Shown: piece by piece, positions 26,535-35,933 of the stretch
Position numbering within the stretch: the first letter of the stretch is position 1
How the letters are laid out: each line of letters starts with the position of its first letter
NCBI GenBank assembly: GCA_030849065.1
Contig: JASAON010001487.1
Location: forward strand, 1-39,327
From: Jaenimonas drosophilae
Taxonomy: Eukaryota > Euglenozoa > Kinetoplastea > Trypanosomatida > Trypanosomatidae
Reading direction: 5' to 3'
Length of the DNA stretch: 39,327 bases
Translations under genes and position numbers: made by a program
Notes under the pieces: model-generated
The model's database searches: none
Told to the model about the DNA's origin: nothing
Seen by the model: only the letters and a program-made list of their open reading frames with translations

Positions 26535-27386
26535 CTACAACCAGCATCCTGAGCAGATGACGCAGCCGCTCTGTGTATCGTGCACACAGCATGCCATGCA
26601 CGCCATCTGTCCACAGCGTTCGCACCGATGAGAGCACGCGTCGCAATGAGAAACTCCACAGCTGAAGCAGTGCGCATCGGTTGAGACTCCACAGTGCTGG
26701 CAGTGATGGTGAGCATCCACCCTCTCCATCCACTGACAGTATCGACGCCAACCCCCGCGAATTGAGTTCGTTGAGGCAAATGATGGGCAACCAAATGAGT
26801 AGGTGTGGCATGAAGGAGAATCACTACCGAGGAAAAGCACAACAGAGATGGAAACGGCACCGGTGCACTGACCCGACAAGAGAACATGAGATCCGATTCC
26901 ACAGGGCTCTAAATCGTAGTGAATCAGATCCTCCCAGGAAGAGGAGCACGCCACATTCATTTCGCATAATGCCGATTGCAGAAGTTTTGCGAGAGAATAC
27001 AGCGCATGACATGGGCATGAAAATGGTCCATGTACTGGACAGCGGCCTCGTTGATGTAGTTTTACCGCGTCTTCGAGTTGGAGAGGTTTTTCTGTAAGCA
27101 AGATGACCACCGAACGATCCTCGGCAGTTATGGCTGACAAGGAGAAGAAAAAGAACAGGCCAGGATAACTGAATTTCAGAGCTGTCTCAACTTCACTGCA
27201 CTCAAAGGCCGGAGGAGCTCGAAGCTGAAGCCGTACTGTCAGCCGTTGACTACCCTGAAATAACGCAAAAACTTGCCTGATGCTGGTGGTTTTGCCACTA
27301 AACGGAGTCCCATCTGTCGACGTGTCACGCAGACGCTTTCCCTTAGGAACAGTAGATCCAAGCGTTGTCAGTTGTGCAGTGGCCAT
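26535..27386 (-). CDS. Siva-type zinc-finger protein
   Basis: A 283-residue protein with the ATG at 27386; the open frame further upstream begins at GTG at the inferred splice site. The first 220 residues match no family I know, with hydrophobic and Ser/Cys-rich stretches. Residues 229-281 hold 14 cysteines. C240-xx-C243-x4-C248-xx-C251-x3-C255-xx-C258-x4-C263-xx-C266 has the same spacing as the C-terminal zinc-binding region of animal SIVA1, and a final CxxC (275/278) also matches. In animals Siva is linked to apoptosis and CD27 signalling, but in a protist only zinc binding can be claimed. Its stop lies 149 bp upstream of the meckelin ATG. Confidence 0.75.
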   Translation of the reverse strand: MATAQLTTLGSTVPKGKRLRDTSTDGTPFSGKTTSIRQVFALFQGSQRLTVRLQLRAPPAFECSEVETALKFSYPGLFFFFSLSAITAEDRSVVILLTEKPLQLEDAVKLHQRGRCPVHGPFSCPCHALYSLAKLLQSALCEMNVACSSSWEDLIHYDLEPCGIGSHVLLSGQCTGAVSISVVLFLGSDSPSCHTYSFGCPSFASTNSIRGGWRRYCQWMERVDAHHHCQHCGVSTDAHCFSCGVSHCDACSHRCERCGQMACMACCVHDTQSGCVICSGCWL

Positions 27387-27421
27387 GATAAATAGGGCCC
27401 AGCATTTTTTCTTGATGTGAG

Positions 27422-27458
27422 CTACCACAAAAACGCGCGGAAAGCAACGAAACAGGAT
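27422..27458 (-). promoter_or_regulatory. Putative spliced-leader acceptor for the Siva-type gene
   Basis: The minus-strand run CCTGTTTCGTTGCTTTCC and TTTTTG is followed by TGGTAG. The AG is complementary to 27422-27423 and the leader is 35 nt. Confidence 0.65.
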
Positions 27459-27531
27459 GATTGGTGCTCACAAAGCAAATAAAGGAGGGGTCACTCGTCT
27501 CTCCATTGCATCATTCCCGTTAGCCATGTTA

Positions 27532-28554
27532 CTAGAAGCGCGCTTGAGCCCCCAGCATTGCCAGTAGCCCCGCTCTCTCAGTATCGGATCCTTGCCTATA
27601 CGCCCGAACCAGCCCGATCATCATGGATACGTTGTGAATACTCAGTAAGATAGAGCTGTTCATCTCCTGCACAGAGAGAAGATGGTGGACATAAGCTTTG
27701 TGGTGGCGCTGACATGTGTAACACTGACAGCTAGGCTGCAGAGGTGACAAGTCACACTTGAATCTGTGATTATTGAGGTCCTCTTGAATTGCTCTTGAGT
27801 TAAGTTTGGTGTCGAGCGAAAACGTCAGAGCAACTCCCTTCTCAGCAAGCAGAAATGGGAGCGGCGACTCAATCCACGTAACATTAGCTTTGAGTGCCGC
27901 CAATACGGCCACAAAATGTGGAGCGCAACACATGGAAGATATTCCCTCAGGTGCTTGTGAACTGCTCATTCGACTGTTCAGTGAGCGTAGATTCTGGGAA
28001 TACTCCCTCCAGCTTTCGTTTCTGCACAAAGAATCAATATATCCTCCATGGTGGGACACAGAGAACGCACTCATCATTCTGCAGCCATGTGGTGGGTGAA
28101 CCTCACGTTGCCATGTCTCACCACGACTAACGGAGACACGCCGCTTCCTGGAGGGTGGCTCGCACAACGCCACCGAATCATGCATTGCCACGGCAATGAA
28201 CGGTTGTACTGCAGAAGTAGTTCGATCCCACTCTCTGCATTTCACAACAACTCTTCCCCTCTCATGAACTCCAGATATACTGGCATCAGATGACGAAGCG
28301 CTACTGTGAAGACCATGAAATGAACTTCGAGTTGTTAGAAACACCTGGAACTCATCAAGTCCAGAGAACTTTGCGACCCCATCCTGTGAGAGAGTGCAGG
28401 GTTCGACAAATTCCTCAGCATCGAATATAGAAACACATAAAAATTTCTCATCGTCCTGGAGGATTTTGCGTATCTGATCAGATGTCAAATATGGAACTGA
28501 GCACCTCCGAGTGGGAAGAACAAGATATGGTCCGGAAACGCGTTCTTCACCCAT
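27532..28554 (-). CDS. Queuine tRNA-ribosyltransferase accessory subunit 2-like (QTRT2)
   Basis: Non-catalytic partner of the eukaryotic tRNA-guanine transglycosylase, which swaps G34 for queuine in tRNAs with GUN anticodons. The zinc site is plain: C276-x-C278-xx-C281-x25-H307, within CQCYTCQRHHKAYVHHLLSV and LLSIHN. EKGVALTF just before it is QTRT2-like rather than catalytic-subunit-like. The 340 residues are short against about 415 in human. The N-terminal two thirds are strongly diverged: I cannot find the DSGGFQ or catalytic Asp motifs, as expected for the accessory chain. The start is a true ATG, ten bases after a splice AG. Trypanosomatid TGT is a heterodimer, so a catalytic TGT1 should be encoded elsewhere. 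Confidence 0.85.
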   Translation of the reverse strand: MGEERVSGPYLVLPTRRCSVPYLTSDQIRKILQDDEKFLCVSIFDAEEFVEPCTLSQDGVAKFSGLDEFQVFLTTRSSFHGLHSSASSSDASISGVHERGRVVVKCREWDRTTSAVQPFIAVAMHDSVALCEPPSRKRRVSVSRGETWQREVHPPHGCRMMSAFSVSHHGGYIDSLCRNESWREYSQNLRSLNSRMSSSQAPEGISSMCCAPHFVAVLAALKANVTWIESPLPFLLAEKGVALTFSLDTKLNSRAIQEDLNNHRFKCDLSPLQPSCQCYTCQRHHKAYVHHLLSVQEMNSSILLSIHNVSMMIGLVRAYRQGSDTERAGLLAMLGAQARF

Positions 28555-28564
28555 CCTTCAGTGT

Positions 28565-28600
28565 CTAGTGACCAATAGCGACCAAATAGGAGAGAAGCTA
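28565..28600 (-). promoter_or_regulatory. Putative spliced-leader acceptor for the QTRT2-like gene
   Basis: The minus-strand run GCTTCTCTCCTATTT is followed after about 20 nt by TCACTAG. The AG is complementary to 28565-28566, with a 10-nt leader. Confidence 0.55.
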
Positions 28601-28798
28601 CAAGCCTAATAATAGAAACTATGGTACAGAAGAATGAAATAGAGCATGTTCACTGAGCAGCAACTGAGATGGTTTTTTGGGCACAGCATTACTCTACGGA
28701 GGAGCATCACCCGTCAATTCTATGAAAGCCCTAAACAGGCACCTCTGTTTCTATGAGATCCAACGTATCATCTGTTTGATGTTGATTGCTGGGAGCAC

Positions 28799-31700
28799 CT
28801 ACGCAACACCCTCCCTCGATCTTTTACGGTCATCCATTGCTGCTTGTTTGAGCAGTTTTGTTCCCTCATCTGCACTTATATTTTGGATGCGACTCACCTT
28901 GTTGTGAAAGAAAATTCCGAATACCTTATCAGCGACCTCCAGCATCTCCGTCTTGAAGGAAGCAATGATAAACTGAGACTCCCTTGATTGCTTCTGAACA
29001 ACTTTTGCCACCGCGGAGCGGTACTCACCGTCGAGAGCAGCATCGATTTCATCCAAGAGGTAGAAAGGCGCAGGGTCACATCTTTGAATTGCAAAAATGA
29101 GCGCCAATGCAACTAGGGACTTTTGACCTCCACTGAGTTGGTCGAGGTCACTCACGGCCGTACCAAGACCAAACGAAACTCGAATTGCAGTACCCCAGAA
29201 AGGATCATCAGTTTCGGTCTTTTCGTCACGAACCAGCAATTGAAGTTCGGCACAGCAATCCTCCAAGCCAACCAGTTCTTTGAACACTTCCTCAAATTGA
29301 TATTGAATCTGCTTGAAAGTTCTCTCAATAGTTTCGCCCTTCTTCTGATCCAAATGATTCATTAGCTCATGGATACTGGTCAGCTCACGGTTCAGTGATT
29401 CTCTTTGCGTCTGTAGATCATTTTTGAGCTCCAGCATCGATGCATGCTGATCCAATGCCTTTCGATTAACGTGCATGAACTTTCTCAATCTGTCATTTAC
29501 ACCTTTCAAGTTATGCATCAGCTTGCCAAGAGAAAACGTAGCGTACTTATTGATATCTGTAGGAACGGCTCCAAGCTTTCGTAGCCTCTCCTGTGCTTCG
29601 TCGCGCCGCTGCACAAGAAGATTGCGTTGCATTTGCATTGTGTCGATGGCTTCCTTACGCTCTTGGTTGTCAATCGTGGAAGACAAGCGGCCTGCGTTCA
29701 ATGTTTTAGCCTGCAACTCGAGCTTCTGTTTCTCTCGCAGGAGAGACTCAAGCTTTGATTCTGCTGTGTTAAGCCGGTTTGACAATTCCGAGCACTCCTT
29801 TTTGATAGCCTCATTATCAAGGTTGACAGAATGACTTGTGGCAGTCCTCCAGCCCAATTCTCGAATACGATCTGTTATTGCTGCATGTCTGCGCTCCAGA
29901 TGGAGCAATGCATCCTCTTGAAGTTTCAGATCCGTTGCAAGCTGAAGTGTGTGAGCCTGAGCTTCAGCTGACCTACGCCTGTGTTGGCTAACTTCTTCGC
30001 TCAGCTTTTCCATATTCGTTTCTTCCGCAGCACACCAAACAACAGTAAATGGCTCGTTCTTCTCCTTTCTCATATTTCCAATTTGCTGATTTGCCGCATC
30101 AATAGCACGCAGAAGATGTGCTTTGCGAGCGTCAAGACTTTCAATCTGGGCCTTTCGCCTCGTAATGTATTCCTCCTGGGCTCGAATCTCTCGAAGGTTG
30201 GAGTCAGCTTCTTTCTCGTTCGACTCATTTGCACTTCGCAAAGATTCAAGTTCATTTAGTACCTGAGTGATTTGCTGTTCGACCGTAGCAACTTGCTCGT
30301 ACATCAAGTTCAGCTTTGCGCGCTCCGCTACAGCTTCAGCACGTGCTTTCTTCTCCCGAATGTGAACACTGAGTTTCACATTCTTCCTGTCAATATATCC
30401 TCCAGTTATTCCACCCCTTCGGCCAAGTTGATCTCCATCAAGCGTGACCACGTCGCATTGCAGCTCCTTAACAAGCCTTGCACCAGCCTCCATAGAAGTC
30501 ACGACTGCAGTGCGACCAAACACCTCGGAAATGATTCCGCCAAACTTTTGATCACAACAAATTTTTGACACCAGTGGGAAGCACTCTTCTGTCGATGGAA
30601 TACGAGTCGCAGTTCCCTTGCACGTGTCCAAAGGAAAGAACGACACCCTTCCTGGTTTTTTTTGTCGGTTCATTTCATTAAGCAGAAGAGCGCTAGTGTC
30701 AAATGAATCAACAACAACATGGAACAGCGCATTACCTGCAGTGATATCAGCAGCGCTTTCAAAGCCTTCCTCCACTTTGATTAATTCAATCAACTGACCA
30801 TGAACAGAGTTGGATAGTTGGTCACTTCGTTGTTGAAGAATCTCTCGAACGGAACGAAGCCCAATTCGAATATCCTGACGAACGATGCGGTCCAATTGTT
30901 GTTGTGCTCGACTGGCACTGTCATCAAGCCGTTGGGCAAGGCTCTCTTGATCATGCACAGCCTGCCACAACCTTCGTCGTTCGGCATTAAGAGAATCCCT
31001 CTTGGAGACACACGAAGAAATTTTGGACTCATGAAGTGGTAGCGCTCCCTCTGGCTTCGAGGTCATCGAAGTCATCTGATGGAGTTTTTGCTCATCCAAG
31101 AGAATAGCTTCTTGGATATGCTTTCTCTCAGCGTCAATTGTTCGAGCTTCAGAAGATGCTTTCTCGGAAATTTCGCTGTTGCTGTCGATTTCTTTGGAGA
31201 TCCACGCATCGCGCTCATGCTTCGACTTGAACAGTTTCGTTCTGTTTCTCTTCTCTTGCAATTTGTCAAGAGATGCGGTGAGTTGTGCTGTTGTGGAGAC
31301 AATTTCGGCTGCTCTCGTTTCGCTTGTCCTCAGTGCACTCTCGGCGTTGCTCAGTGCCTGGCGCGATGCTCCGATGGCCTTCTCCAGATGCTTTTGTTCC
31401 TTCACTAGTGATGTGTGTTCCATTTCGTTTCGAGAAATTGACCCCGCTGCGTGGGTTACATCGAGCTCTGTGACTGCTTGCTTCTGGTATAGCGCAGAGA
31501 GCTCCCGCTGAATGGACTCCTTTTGTGCCTCCAAGGTTCCAATAGATGTCGTGAGGTCTGCCAGCGCGCCTGAAACTGCTGCTAACTCGTGCTCTTCATC
31601 AAAGCTTGAGTTATTTGCATCATTCAATGTTGACAAACGTCCCTTCCATTCAGTGTCCAATTTTTCCAAGCTCTGTTTGGTAGATCGAAGATCTGAAGTG

Positions 31701-32395
31701 AAGATACAATACTCTATGCACTTCTTTTCTTGGTCTGCTTCGTGGAATTCTTTCAGCTCTGCACTTTCAGTCTCCAGATCTTTAAGTTTTTCATTGAGCT
31801 GCGCAATGGACTCATCAATCTGGCTGTGCTTCACTTTAGTCTCACCAAGAATTCTCTCGCTTTCCAGCCGACGAATTTCGTAGACCTTCGTTCCAGCTAC
31901 ATCTTTGATCAACTGGTATCTGTCCTGTTCGTTCATACTTGCCATGCTAGCAATTTTCCCTTGCTCAACTATGTAGTATGGATTGGACGAGGAGAATCCA
32001 GCACTCTCGAGGAGTTGATGAACCTCAGCAGCGGAAAACTTTCTGTCATTTACACGAAATTCGTCTTGTTTTAAGCCGACAGTACGACGAATACGCACTT
32101 CTGGCTCATCTGACTTCCCAGGAATAACAAGCCTTCCATCTGAATTGTCGAACACGATTTCGACAAAGATAGACAAAGACGGCCTACCGCTTCCTACGTG
32201 AAAGAGATCCTTGCGCTCAGCCGGGCGGAGAGTCGAAAATTTCTCGTTGAGGACAAACTGAATGGCTGCGAAGAAATTAGACTTGCCTGACCCATTCTTT
32301 CCGACAATGGTGTTTGTGCCAGCAGAGAGTCCATCTGGAAATGATTGCTCCCGATACGAACGGAAGCCAGAGATAATAATGTTCTTGATAAACAT
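28799..32395 (-). CDS. SMC3: Cohesin subunit SMC3
   Basis: An SMC ATPase of the cohesin ring, 1198 residues against 1217 in human. The start MFIKNIIISGFRSYREQ matches the family N-terminus, and a pyrimidine tract and AG lie just upstream, so the 78-residue extension is leader. The P-loop GKNGSGKS is at 32-39, a long coiled coil spans about 175-500, and the hinge about 530-665, including RRGGITGGYIDRKN typical of SMC3. A second coil follows, then the signature LSGGQKSL at 1087-1094 and Walker B FYLLDEIDAAL with D1115-E1116. The acetylation site that is two lysines in yeast and human is K109-Q110 here. It is the first gene of the minus-strand array, next to the strand-switch region. Confidence 0.97.
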   Translation of the reverse strand: MFIKNIIISGFRSYREQSFPDGLSAGTNTIVGKNGSGKSNFFAAIQFVLNEKFSTLRPAERKDLFHVGSGRPSLSIFVEIVFDNSDGRLVIPGKSDEPEVRIRRTVGLKQDEFRVNDRKFSAAEVHQLLESAGFSSSNPYYIVEQGKIASMASMNEQDRYQLIKDVAGTKVYEIRRLESERILGETKVKHSQIDESIAQLNEKLKDLETESAELKEFHEADQEKKCIEYCIFTSDLRSTKQSLEKLDTEWKGRLSTLNDANNSSFDEEHELAAVSGALADLTTSIGTLEAQKESIQRELSALYQKQAVTELDVTHAAGSISRNEMEHTSLVKEQKHLEKAIGASRQALSNAESALRTSETRAAEIVSTTAQLTASLDKLQEKRNRTKLFKSKHERDAWISKEIDSNSEISEKASSEARTIDAERKHIQEAILLDEQKLHQMTSMTSKPEGALPLHESKISSCVSKRDSLNAERRRLWQAVHDQESLAQRLDDSASRAQQQLDRIVRQDIRIGLRSVREILQQRSDQLSNSVHGQLIELIKVEEGFESAADITAGNALFHVVVDSFDTSALLLNEMNRQKKPGRVSFFPLDTCKGTATRIPSTEECFPLVSKICCDQKFGGIISEVFGRTAVVTSMEAGARLVKELQCDVVTLDGDQLGRRGGITGGYIDRKNVKLSVHIREKKARAEAVAERAKLNLMYEQVATVEQQITQVLNELESLRSANESNEKEADSNLREIRAQEEYITRRKAQIESLDARKAHLLRAIDAANQQIGNMRKEKNEPFTVVWCAAEETNMEKLSEEVSQHRRRSAEAQAHTLQLATDLKLQEDALLHLERRHAAITDRIRELGWRTATSHSVNLDNEAIKKECSELSNRLNTAESKLESLLREKQKLELQAKTLNAGRLSSTIDNQERKEAIDTMQMQRNLLVQRRDEAQERLRKLGAVPTDINKYATFSLGKLMHNLKGVNDRLRKFMHVNRKALDQHASMLELKNDLQTQRESLNRELTSIHELMNHLDQKKGETIERTFKQIQYQFEEVFKELVGLEDCCAELQLLVRDEKTETDDPFWGTAIRVSFGLGTAVSDLDQLSGGQKSLVALALIFAIQRCDPAPFYLLDEIDAALDGEYRSAVAKVVQKQSRESQFIIASFKTEMLEVADKVFGIFFHNKVSRIQNISADEGTKLLKQAAMDDRKRSREGVA

Positions 32396-32406
32396 CTTGA
32401 CAAAGG

Positions 32407-32449
32407 CTGCATGAATTTGCGAGCAAAGGGTAAAAGAGAAGAGAAAAGT
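32407..32449 (-). promoter_or_regulatory. Putative spliced-leader acceptor that sets the SMC3 start
   Basis: The minus-strand run ACTTTTCTCTTCTCTTTTAC is followed by ATGCAG. The AG is complementary to 32407-32408, leaving an 11-nt leader before MFIKN. An in-frame ATG at 32587 lies upstream of this site. Confidence 0.75.
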
Positions 32450-33174
32450 TGAGTGGGATTGCACGGTGGCATCGTCAGCATTGATCCGCAAGCGTACCTC
32501 GTTGTAAGGAAACGGTGGCCGAGAACATCTGCATAAACCCCGTAACTCGTCAAGAGTCCACCGGTGTGGAATTGCGAATCGTGTCATAATTGCTGTGGCG
32601 TGTCTCTGTTTTTTGTGGGGTTGGAACAAACTCCGCTACTCGCGCTCCCCTGCCCCGACCCCCCGCGCGAGGCAGCTAATTGTGCGCAACTCTTTGAAGG
32701 CTTGGAGGATCGGACGGGTTGGGGAGGGGGGGGGAACCCTCTCACAGCAAAAGCTGGGGCAGTGTCGACCAAGCTTTTCGTTGCCTGTGTGGATGTAAAT
32801 GTGTGTATGGGGGGGGGCGGGAAGAGGGGTCCGGTCAGTTCGCAACGAGGCGTGACTGGGGGTGCCTTCTTGGTGGATTGTGCCGAGCTAACTCGGAATT
32901 CGCGGAGTTCACCTTGTCTTTCCATAATCAACGATGGGTATTTTCCACCTCCCGCTGAATACTTCTGATCGGATTGGCTTCTCTGTTGCTGTGAACCTGT
33001 AACGTGAACGGAGTGCTCGTTGCCTGAAGGAATTTAAGTGAATTCGCAGTATTGCAGGCTTGGCGCAATGCTCTTGTTGGCCACTCGTTTATTTTGGGGA
33101 GATTGGCGTATGGTTTCATAGGTGGAATTTGCCCTGAATTAAGTACTTACGCCTGACTTTATTGATGATACCAT

Positions 33175-33213
33175 ATTCTCTTTGCTTCCTCCACGCTTTC
33201 TCTGGATGAACAG
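33175..33213 (+). promoter_or_regulatory. Putative spliced-leader acceptor for the LRR gene
   Basis: The pyrimidine-rich run TTCTCTTTGCTTCCTCCACG and onward is followed by ATGAACAG; the AG is at 33212-33213, leaving a 23-nt leader. Confidence 0.7.
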
Positions 33214-33236
33214 TTCAAGGATCAACTTACTACATA

Positions 33237-35933
33237 ATGACTCTCTCTGGTAATACGTACGCGGAGCTGGAAGCTGTGTTTCGTGCTGGTGTCACTGACT
33301 TGAATGACCTATGGAAGAAGGTAATGCCACTACTTAAGTGGGAACTTCCAGTAAATCGTACCGCCATCGGGCTCTTGCTATCGACACAGAACGCAGCAGT
33401 GGATTGGTTGCTGTCAGGCAACGTCAGCAGCGGATTTGTTGAGGTAGTACTATCGCAGTTGCCCTTCCTTCAAAGCCTTACCATCAGCACGAAGCCTAGT
33501 CACGCTGTTCAACCTCAACTTCTTAAGGGAGACATCTTATTCCCAGCACTTACTCGTTTGAGTCTCGTTCACTTGGATGGCCTCGAAGGGTGGAGGGATC
33601 TCTTCTCGTCGCTTCCATTTCTGTCGAGCGTAAGTATAACTGGAAGCCCTGAGCTCCGTGACATCTCCTCTTTGTCAGCAATTGTGTCCCCTGTCAAGGA
33701 ACTGACAATCTCTCAGTGCTCTATTACTACTATTGATGGTATCATTGGGATGACGTCTCTGGAATACGTATCAATCACTGCATGCAAGCAACTTTCGAAC
33801 ATCCGTGGGCTGGCAGGTAAGCCTTCACTGGCAACACTAATCATAACAGATGCTGCAATTTGCGATGTCAGTGTCTTGGACCTGTGTGTCTCTCTCGTCG
33901 AAGTGCATCTGTGCACATGCCCTAATCTGAGTGATGTTCGTGGATTGATGGCTAAACAACAACTGAAAACTGTTCGGATGTTCAATACAGGAGTTGGTGA
34001 CGTGGGCTGCCTTGCCACATGTATGGCGCTTGAGCTGGTGAATGTGAACAACTGCACCAAACTATCACAGATCAGTGTGTTTGGGGGAAAACAGCAGTTG
34101 AAGATTGTGTCAATTGATGGCACCAGCGTGGGTAGCTTGGATTGTTTAACGTCATGTACTAACCTTTCTGAGTTGTATGCCAACAACTGTACCAGCATTG
34201 CGACAATCAGGCCTCTATACTTCATGAAACATCTGAAGGTTCTCTCACTCGAGGGAGGTGGCATTACTGATCTTAATCCACTGGAGCAGTGCGAATTTCT
34301 TGAAAGAGTCAGTTTTGACAGGTGTTTAGAACTGGAATCCATTGATGGGCTCAAATCCAAGGCACACTTGAAGTACGTATCACTTGCTTTTACCAAGGTG
34401 AATTCTATTGATGCTCTATCAGAGTGCAGTGCGCTCGAGGTCCTTGTGGCAAACAACTGTCCAATATCTTCAATCAGCGCTCTTGCGGACAAAGATCACC
34501 TAAGAGTGCTTCGCATCGGTGACACAGCGGTGAGTGACATTGGTTGTCTGACACGGTGCAACGCTATAGAGGTGATTAACTGCAACAACTGCCACGGGCT
34601 GTCTGACATCAGTTCCCTTATCGGAAAGCAGCAGTTAGGAACTGTCTCAATCGATGGAACTTCCGTAAGCGACATCAGCTGTCTTACCGCCTGCAATGTT
34701 CTTTCAGCTCTATATGCAAACGGATGCACTGGACTGTGTGATATTTCGGCGCTGTGGCACAAGGCAAAGCTGAAAGTTTTGGCTGTTGGAGGTACAAAAG
34801 TTAGCAATTTCCAGTCGCTAGCGCTGTGCACCGCAATTGAAAAGTTTTACGTTGATGGATGCACAGAAGTACGTGATATCTCTTCTCTGAGTGGAAAACT
34901 TCATCTGAAGGTGGTCTCAATCAATGACACCGAAATTTCTGACATTACCTGCCTCTACTCCTGCGATGGACTTCAAGAGTTTCACGCAAATCGTTGTGAG
35001 AAGCTTAATAACATTGCGTCATTGGCGGGAAAGAAATTTCTCAAGGATGTACGAATTAACGGCACCTCTGTGAGCAGCATTGAAAGCCTCTCTTGCTGTG
35101 TCTCGCTTGAACGATTGTACTGCAACAGCTGTACCCGCCTAATCAACATCGATGCACTCTCAGGGAAGCAGAGGCTGAAAGCAGTGTCCATCGAGGAGAC
35201 GTCAATCACGGACTTGTCACCACTAGGTGCTTGCTACGGTTTAATCGAGCTCTACGCGAACAACTGCACTGGATTGGATACAGTTGTTGCTTTACGTGGC
35301 AAAACCTTGCTGACGACTCTCTCCATTGGCGGCTCTAGCGTGAATGACATTTCTCCGCTTAGCTCCTGTCCAGCGCTAACAAATCTGTTCATCCATGGAT
35401 GCAAAGGCATTACCGATCTGAGTCCACTACGGAAACTGTCGAACATCAGAGCTTTGTCAATTAGCTCAACCTCTGTATCCAATGTTCAGCCTCTTGAGAA
35501 CCTCACGGTGTTGAGAGAGCTCTACGCCGAGGATGTCCCAACTTCTCTCGATTTCAGTGTACTGCGTGGCAACGCAATGCTCCGAAAAGTTTCGTTTAAC
35601 TCAACGGGAATCAAAGACCTGAGTTGCCTTGCTGAATGCGCTGAGTTGGAGGAAGTACTTGCAACCAATTGTAGTGACCTGAAGGACATTACTGCCCTCA
35701 GTGGGAAACCAAATCTAAAGTCACTCTCAATTGAAGGAACTTGCGTAAGTGATATCAGCTCGCTGGCGGCGTGCAGTTCACTCGAGAAGCTGTCCGCGAA
35801 GAACTGCTCCAATCTTACCGACCTCAGCGCGCTTGCTGGGAAACCTCACCTACAGGAGCTTTTCCTACAGGGGACGACAATTTCGGACATGAGTCCACTG
35901 GCAACGTGTACATCATTAAGAGTGTATGCGTGA
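33237..35933 (+). CDS. Leucine-rich-repeat protein with strict 45-residue double repeat
   Basis: A complete 898-residue protein without signal peptide or membrane span. After about 100 helical N-terminal residues, the remainder is about 17 copies of a 45-residue unit made of two LRRs. One is a 22-residue SDS22-like repeat (LKxVSIxGTxVSDIxxLxxC). The other is a 23-residue repeat (LxxLYANNCTxLxDIxALxGK). Two cysteines per unit recur at fixed positions, giving two ladders along the solenoid. The last unit is cut after the first half, ending SLRVYA with no cap. Proteins of this type form large families in kinetoplastids and are usually thought to bind proteins. No partner can be inferred. It is the first gene of the plus-strand array. 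Confidence 0.9.
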   Translation: MTLSGNTYAELEAVFRAGVTDLNDLWKKVMPLLKWELPVNRTAIGLLLSTQNAAVDWLLSGNVSSGFVEVVLSQLPFLQSLTISTKPSHAVQPQLLKGDILFPALTRLSLVHLDGLEGWRDLFSSLPFLSSVSITGSPELRDISSLSAIVSPVKELTISQCSITTIDGIIGMTSLEYVSITACKQLSNIRGLAGKPSLATLIITDAAICDVSVLDLCVSLVEVHLCTCPNLSDVRGLMAKQQLKTVRMFNTGVGDVGCLATCMALELVNVNNCTKLSQISVFGGKQQLKIVSIDGTSVGSLDCLTSCTNLSELYANNCTSIATIRPLYFMKHLKVLSLEGGGITDLNPLEQCEFLERVSFDRCLELESIDGLKSKAHLKYVSLAFTKVNSIDALSECSALEVLVANNCPISSISALADKDHLRVLRIGDTAVSDIGCLTRCNAIEVINCNNCHGLSDISSLIGKQQLGTVSIDGTSVSDISCLTACNVLSALYANGCTGLCDISALWHKAKLKVLAVGGTKVSNFQSLALCTAIEKFYVDGCTEVRDISSLSGKLHLKVVSINDTEISDITCLYSCDGLQEFHANRCEKLNNIASLAGKKFLKDVRINGTSVSSIESLSCCVSLERLYCNSCTRLINIDALSGKQRLKAVSIEETSITDLSPLGACYGLIELYANNCTGLDTVVALRGKTLLTTLSIGGSSVNDISPLSSCPALTNLFIHGCKGITDLSPLRKLSNIRALSISSTSVSNVQPLENLTVLRELYAEDVPTSLDFSVLRGNAMLRKVSFNSTGIKDLSCLAECAELEEVLATNCSDLKDITALSGKPNLKSLSIEGTCVSDISSLAACSSLEKLSAKNCSNLTDLSALAGKPHLQELFLQGTTISDMSPLATCTSLRVYA

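Larger units (their letters stand above)
32396..33236. promoter_or_regulatory. Divergent strand-switch region, probable Pol II initiation zone
   Basis: Between the divergent first genes (SMC3 minus, LRR plus) lies about 840 bp without a supported gene. In trypanosomatids such regions are where Pol II starts both arrays, from dispersed sites without a TATA box. C-tracts on the plus strand (32647-32664, longest C6) and G-tracts (G9 at 32726-32734 and G9 at 32809-32817) are arranged so that each array has Gs on its own sense strand. The splice signals of the two flanking genes mark its ends. The assignment is inferred from gene orientation. Confidence 0.7.

Noticed and set aside
26386..26811. 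142-residue N-terminal extension of meckelin overlapping the Siva-type gene.
   Set aside because: It opens into the neighbouring coding region and would bury the signal peptide; the splice AG is at 26442-26443.
32396..32629. 78-residue N-terminal extension of SMC3.
   Set aside because: It opens at TTG, is interrupted by a splice tract and AG, and the family starts at MFIKN.
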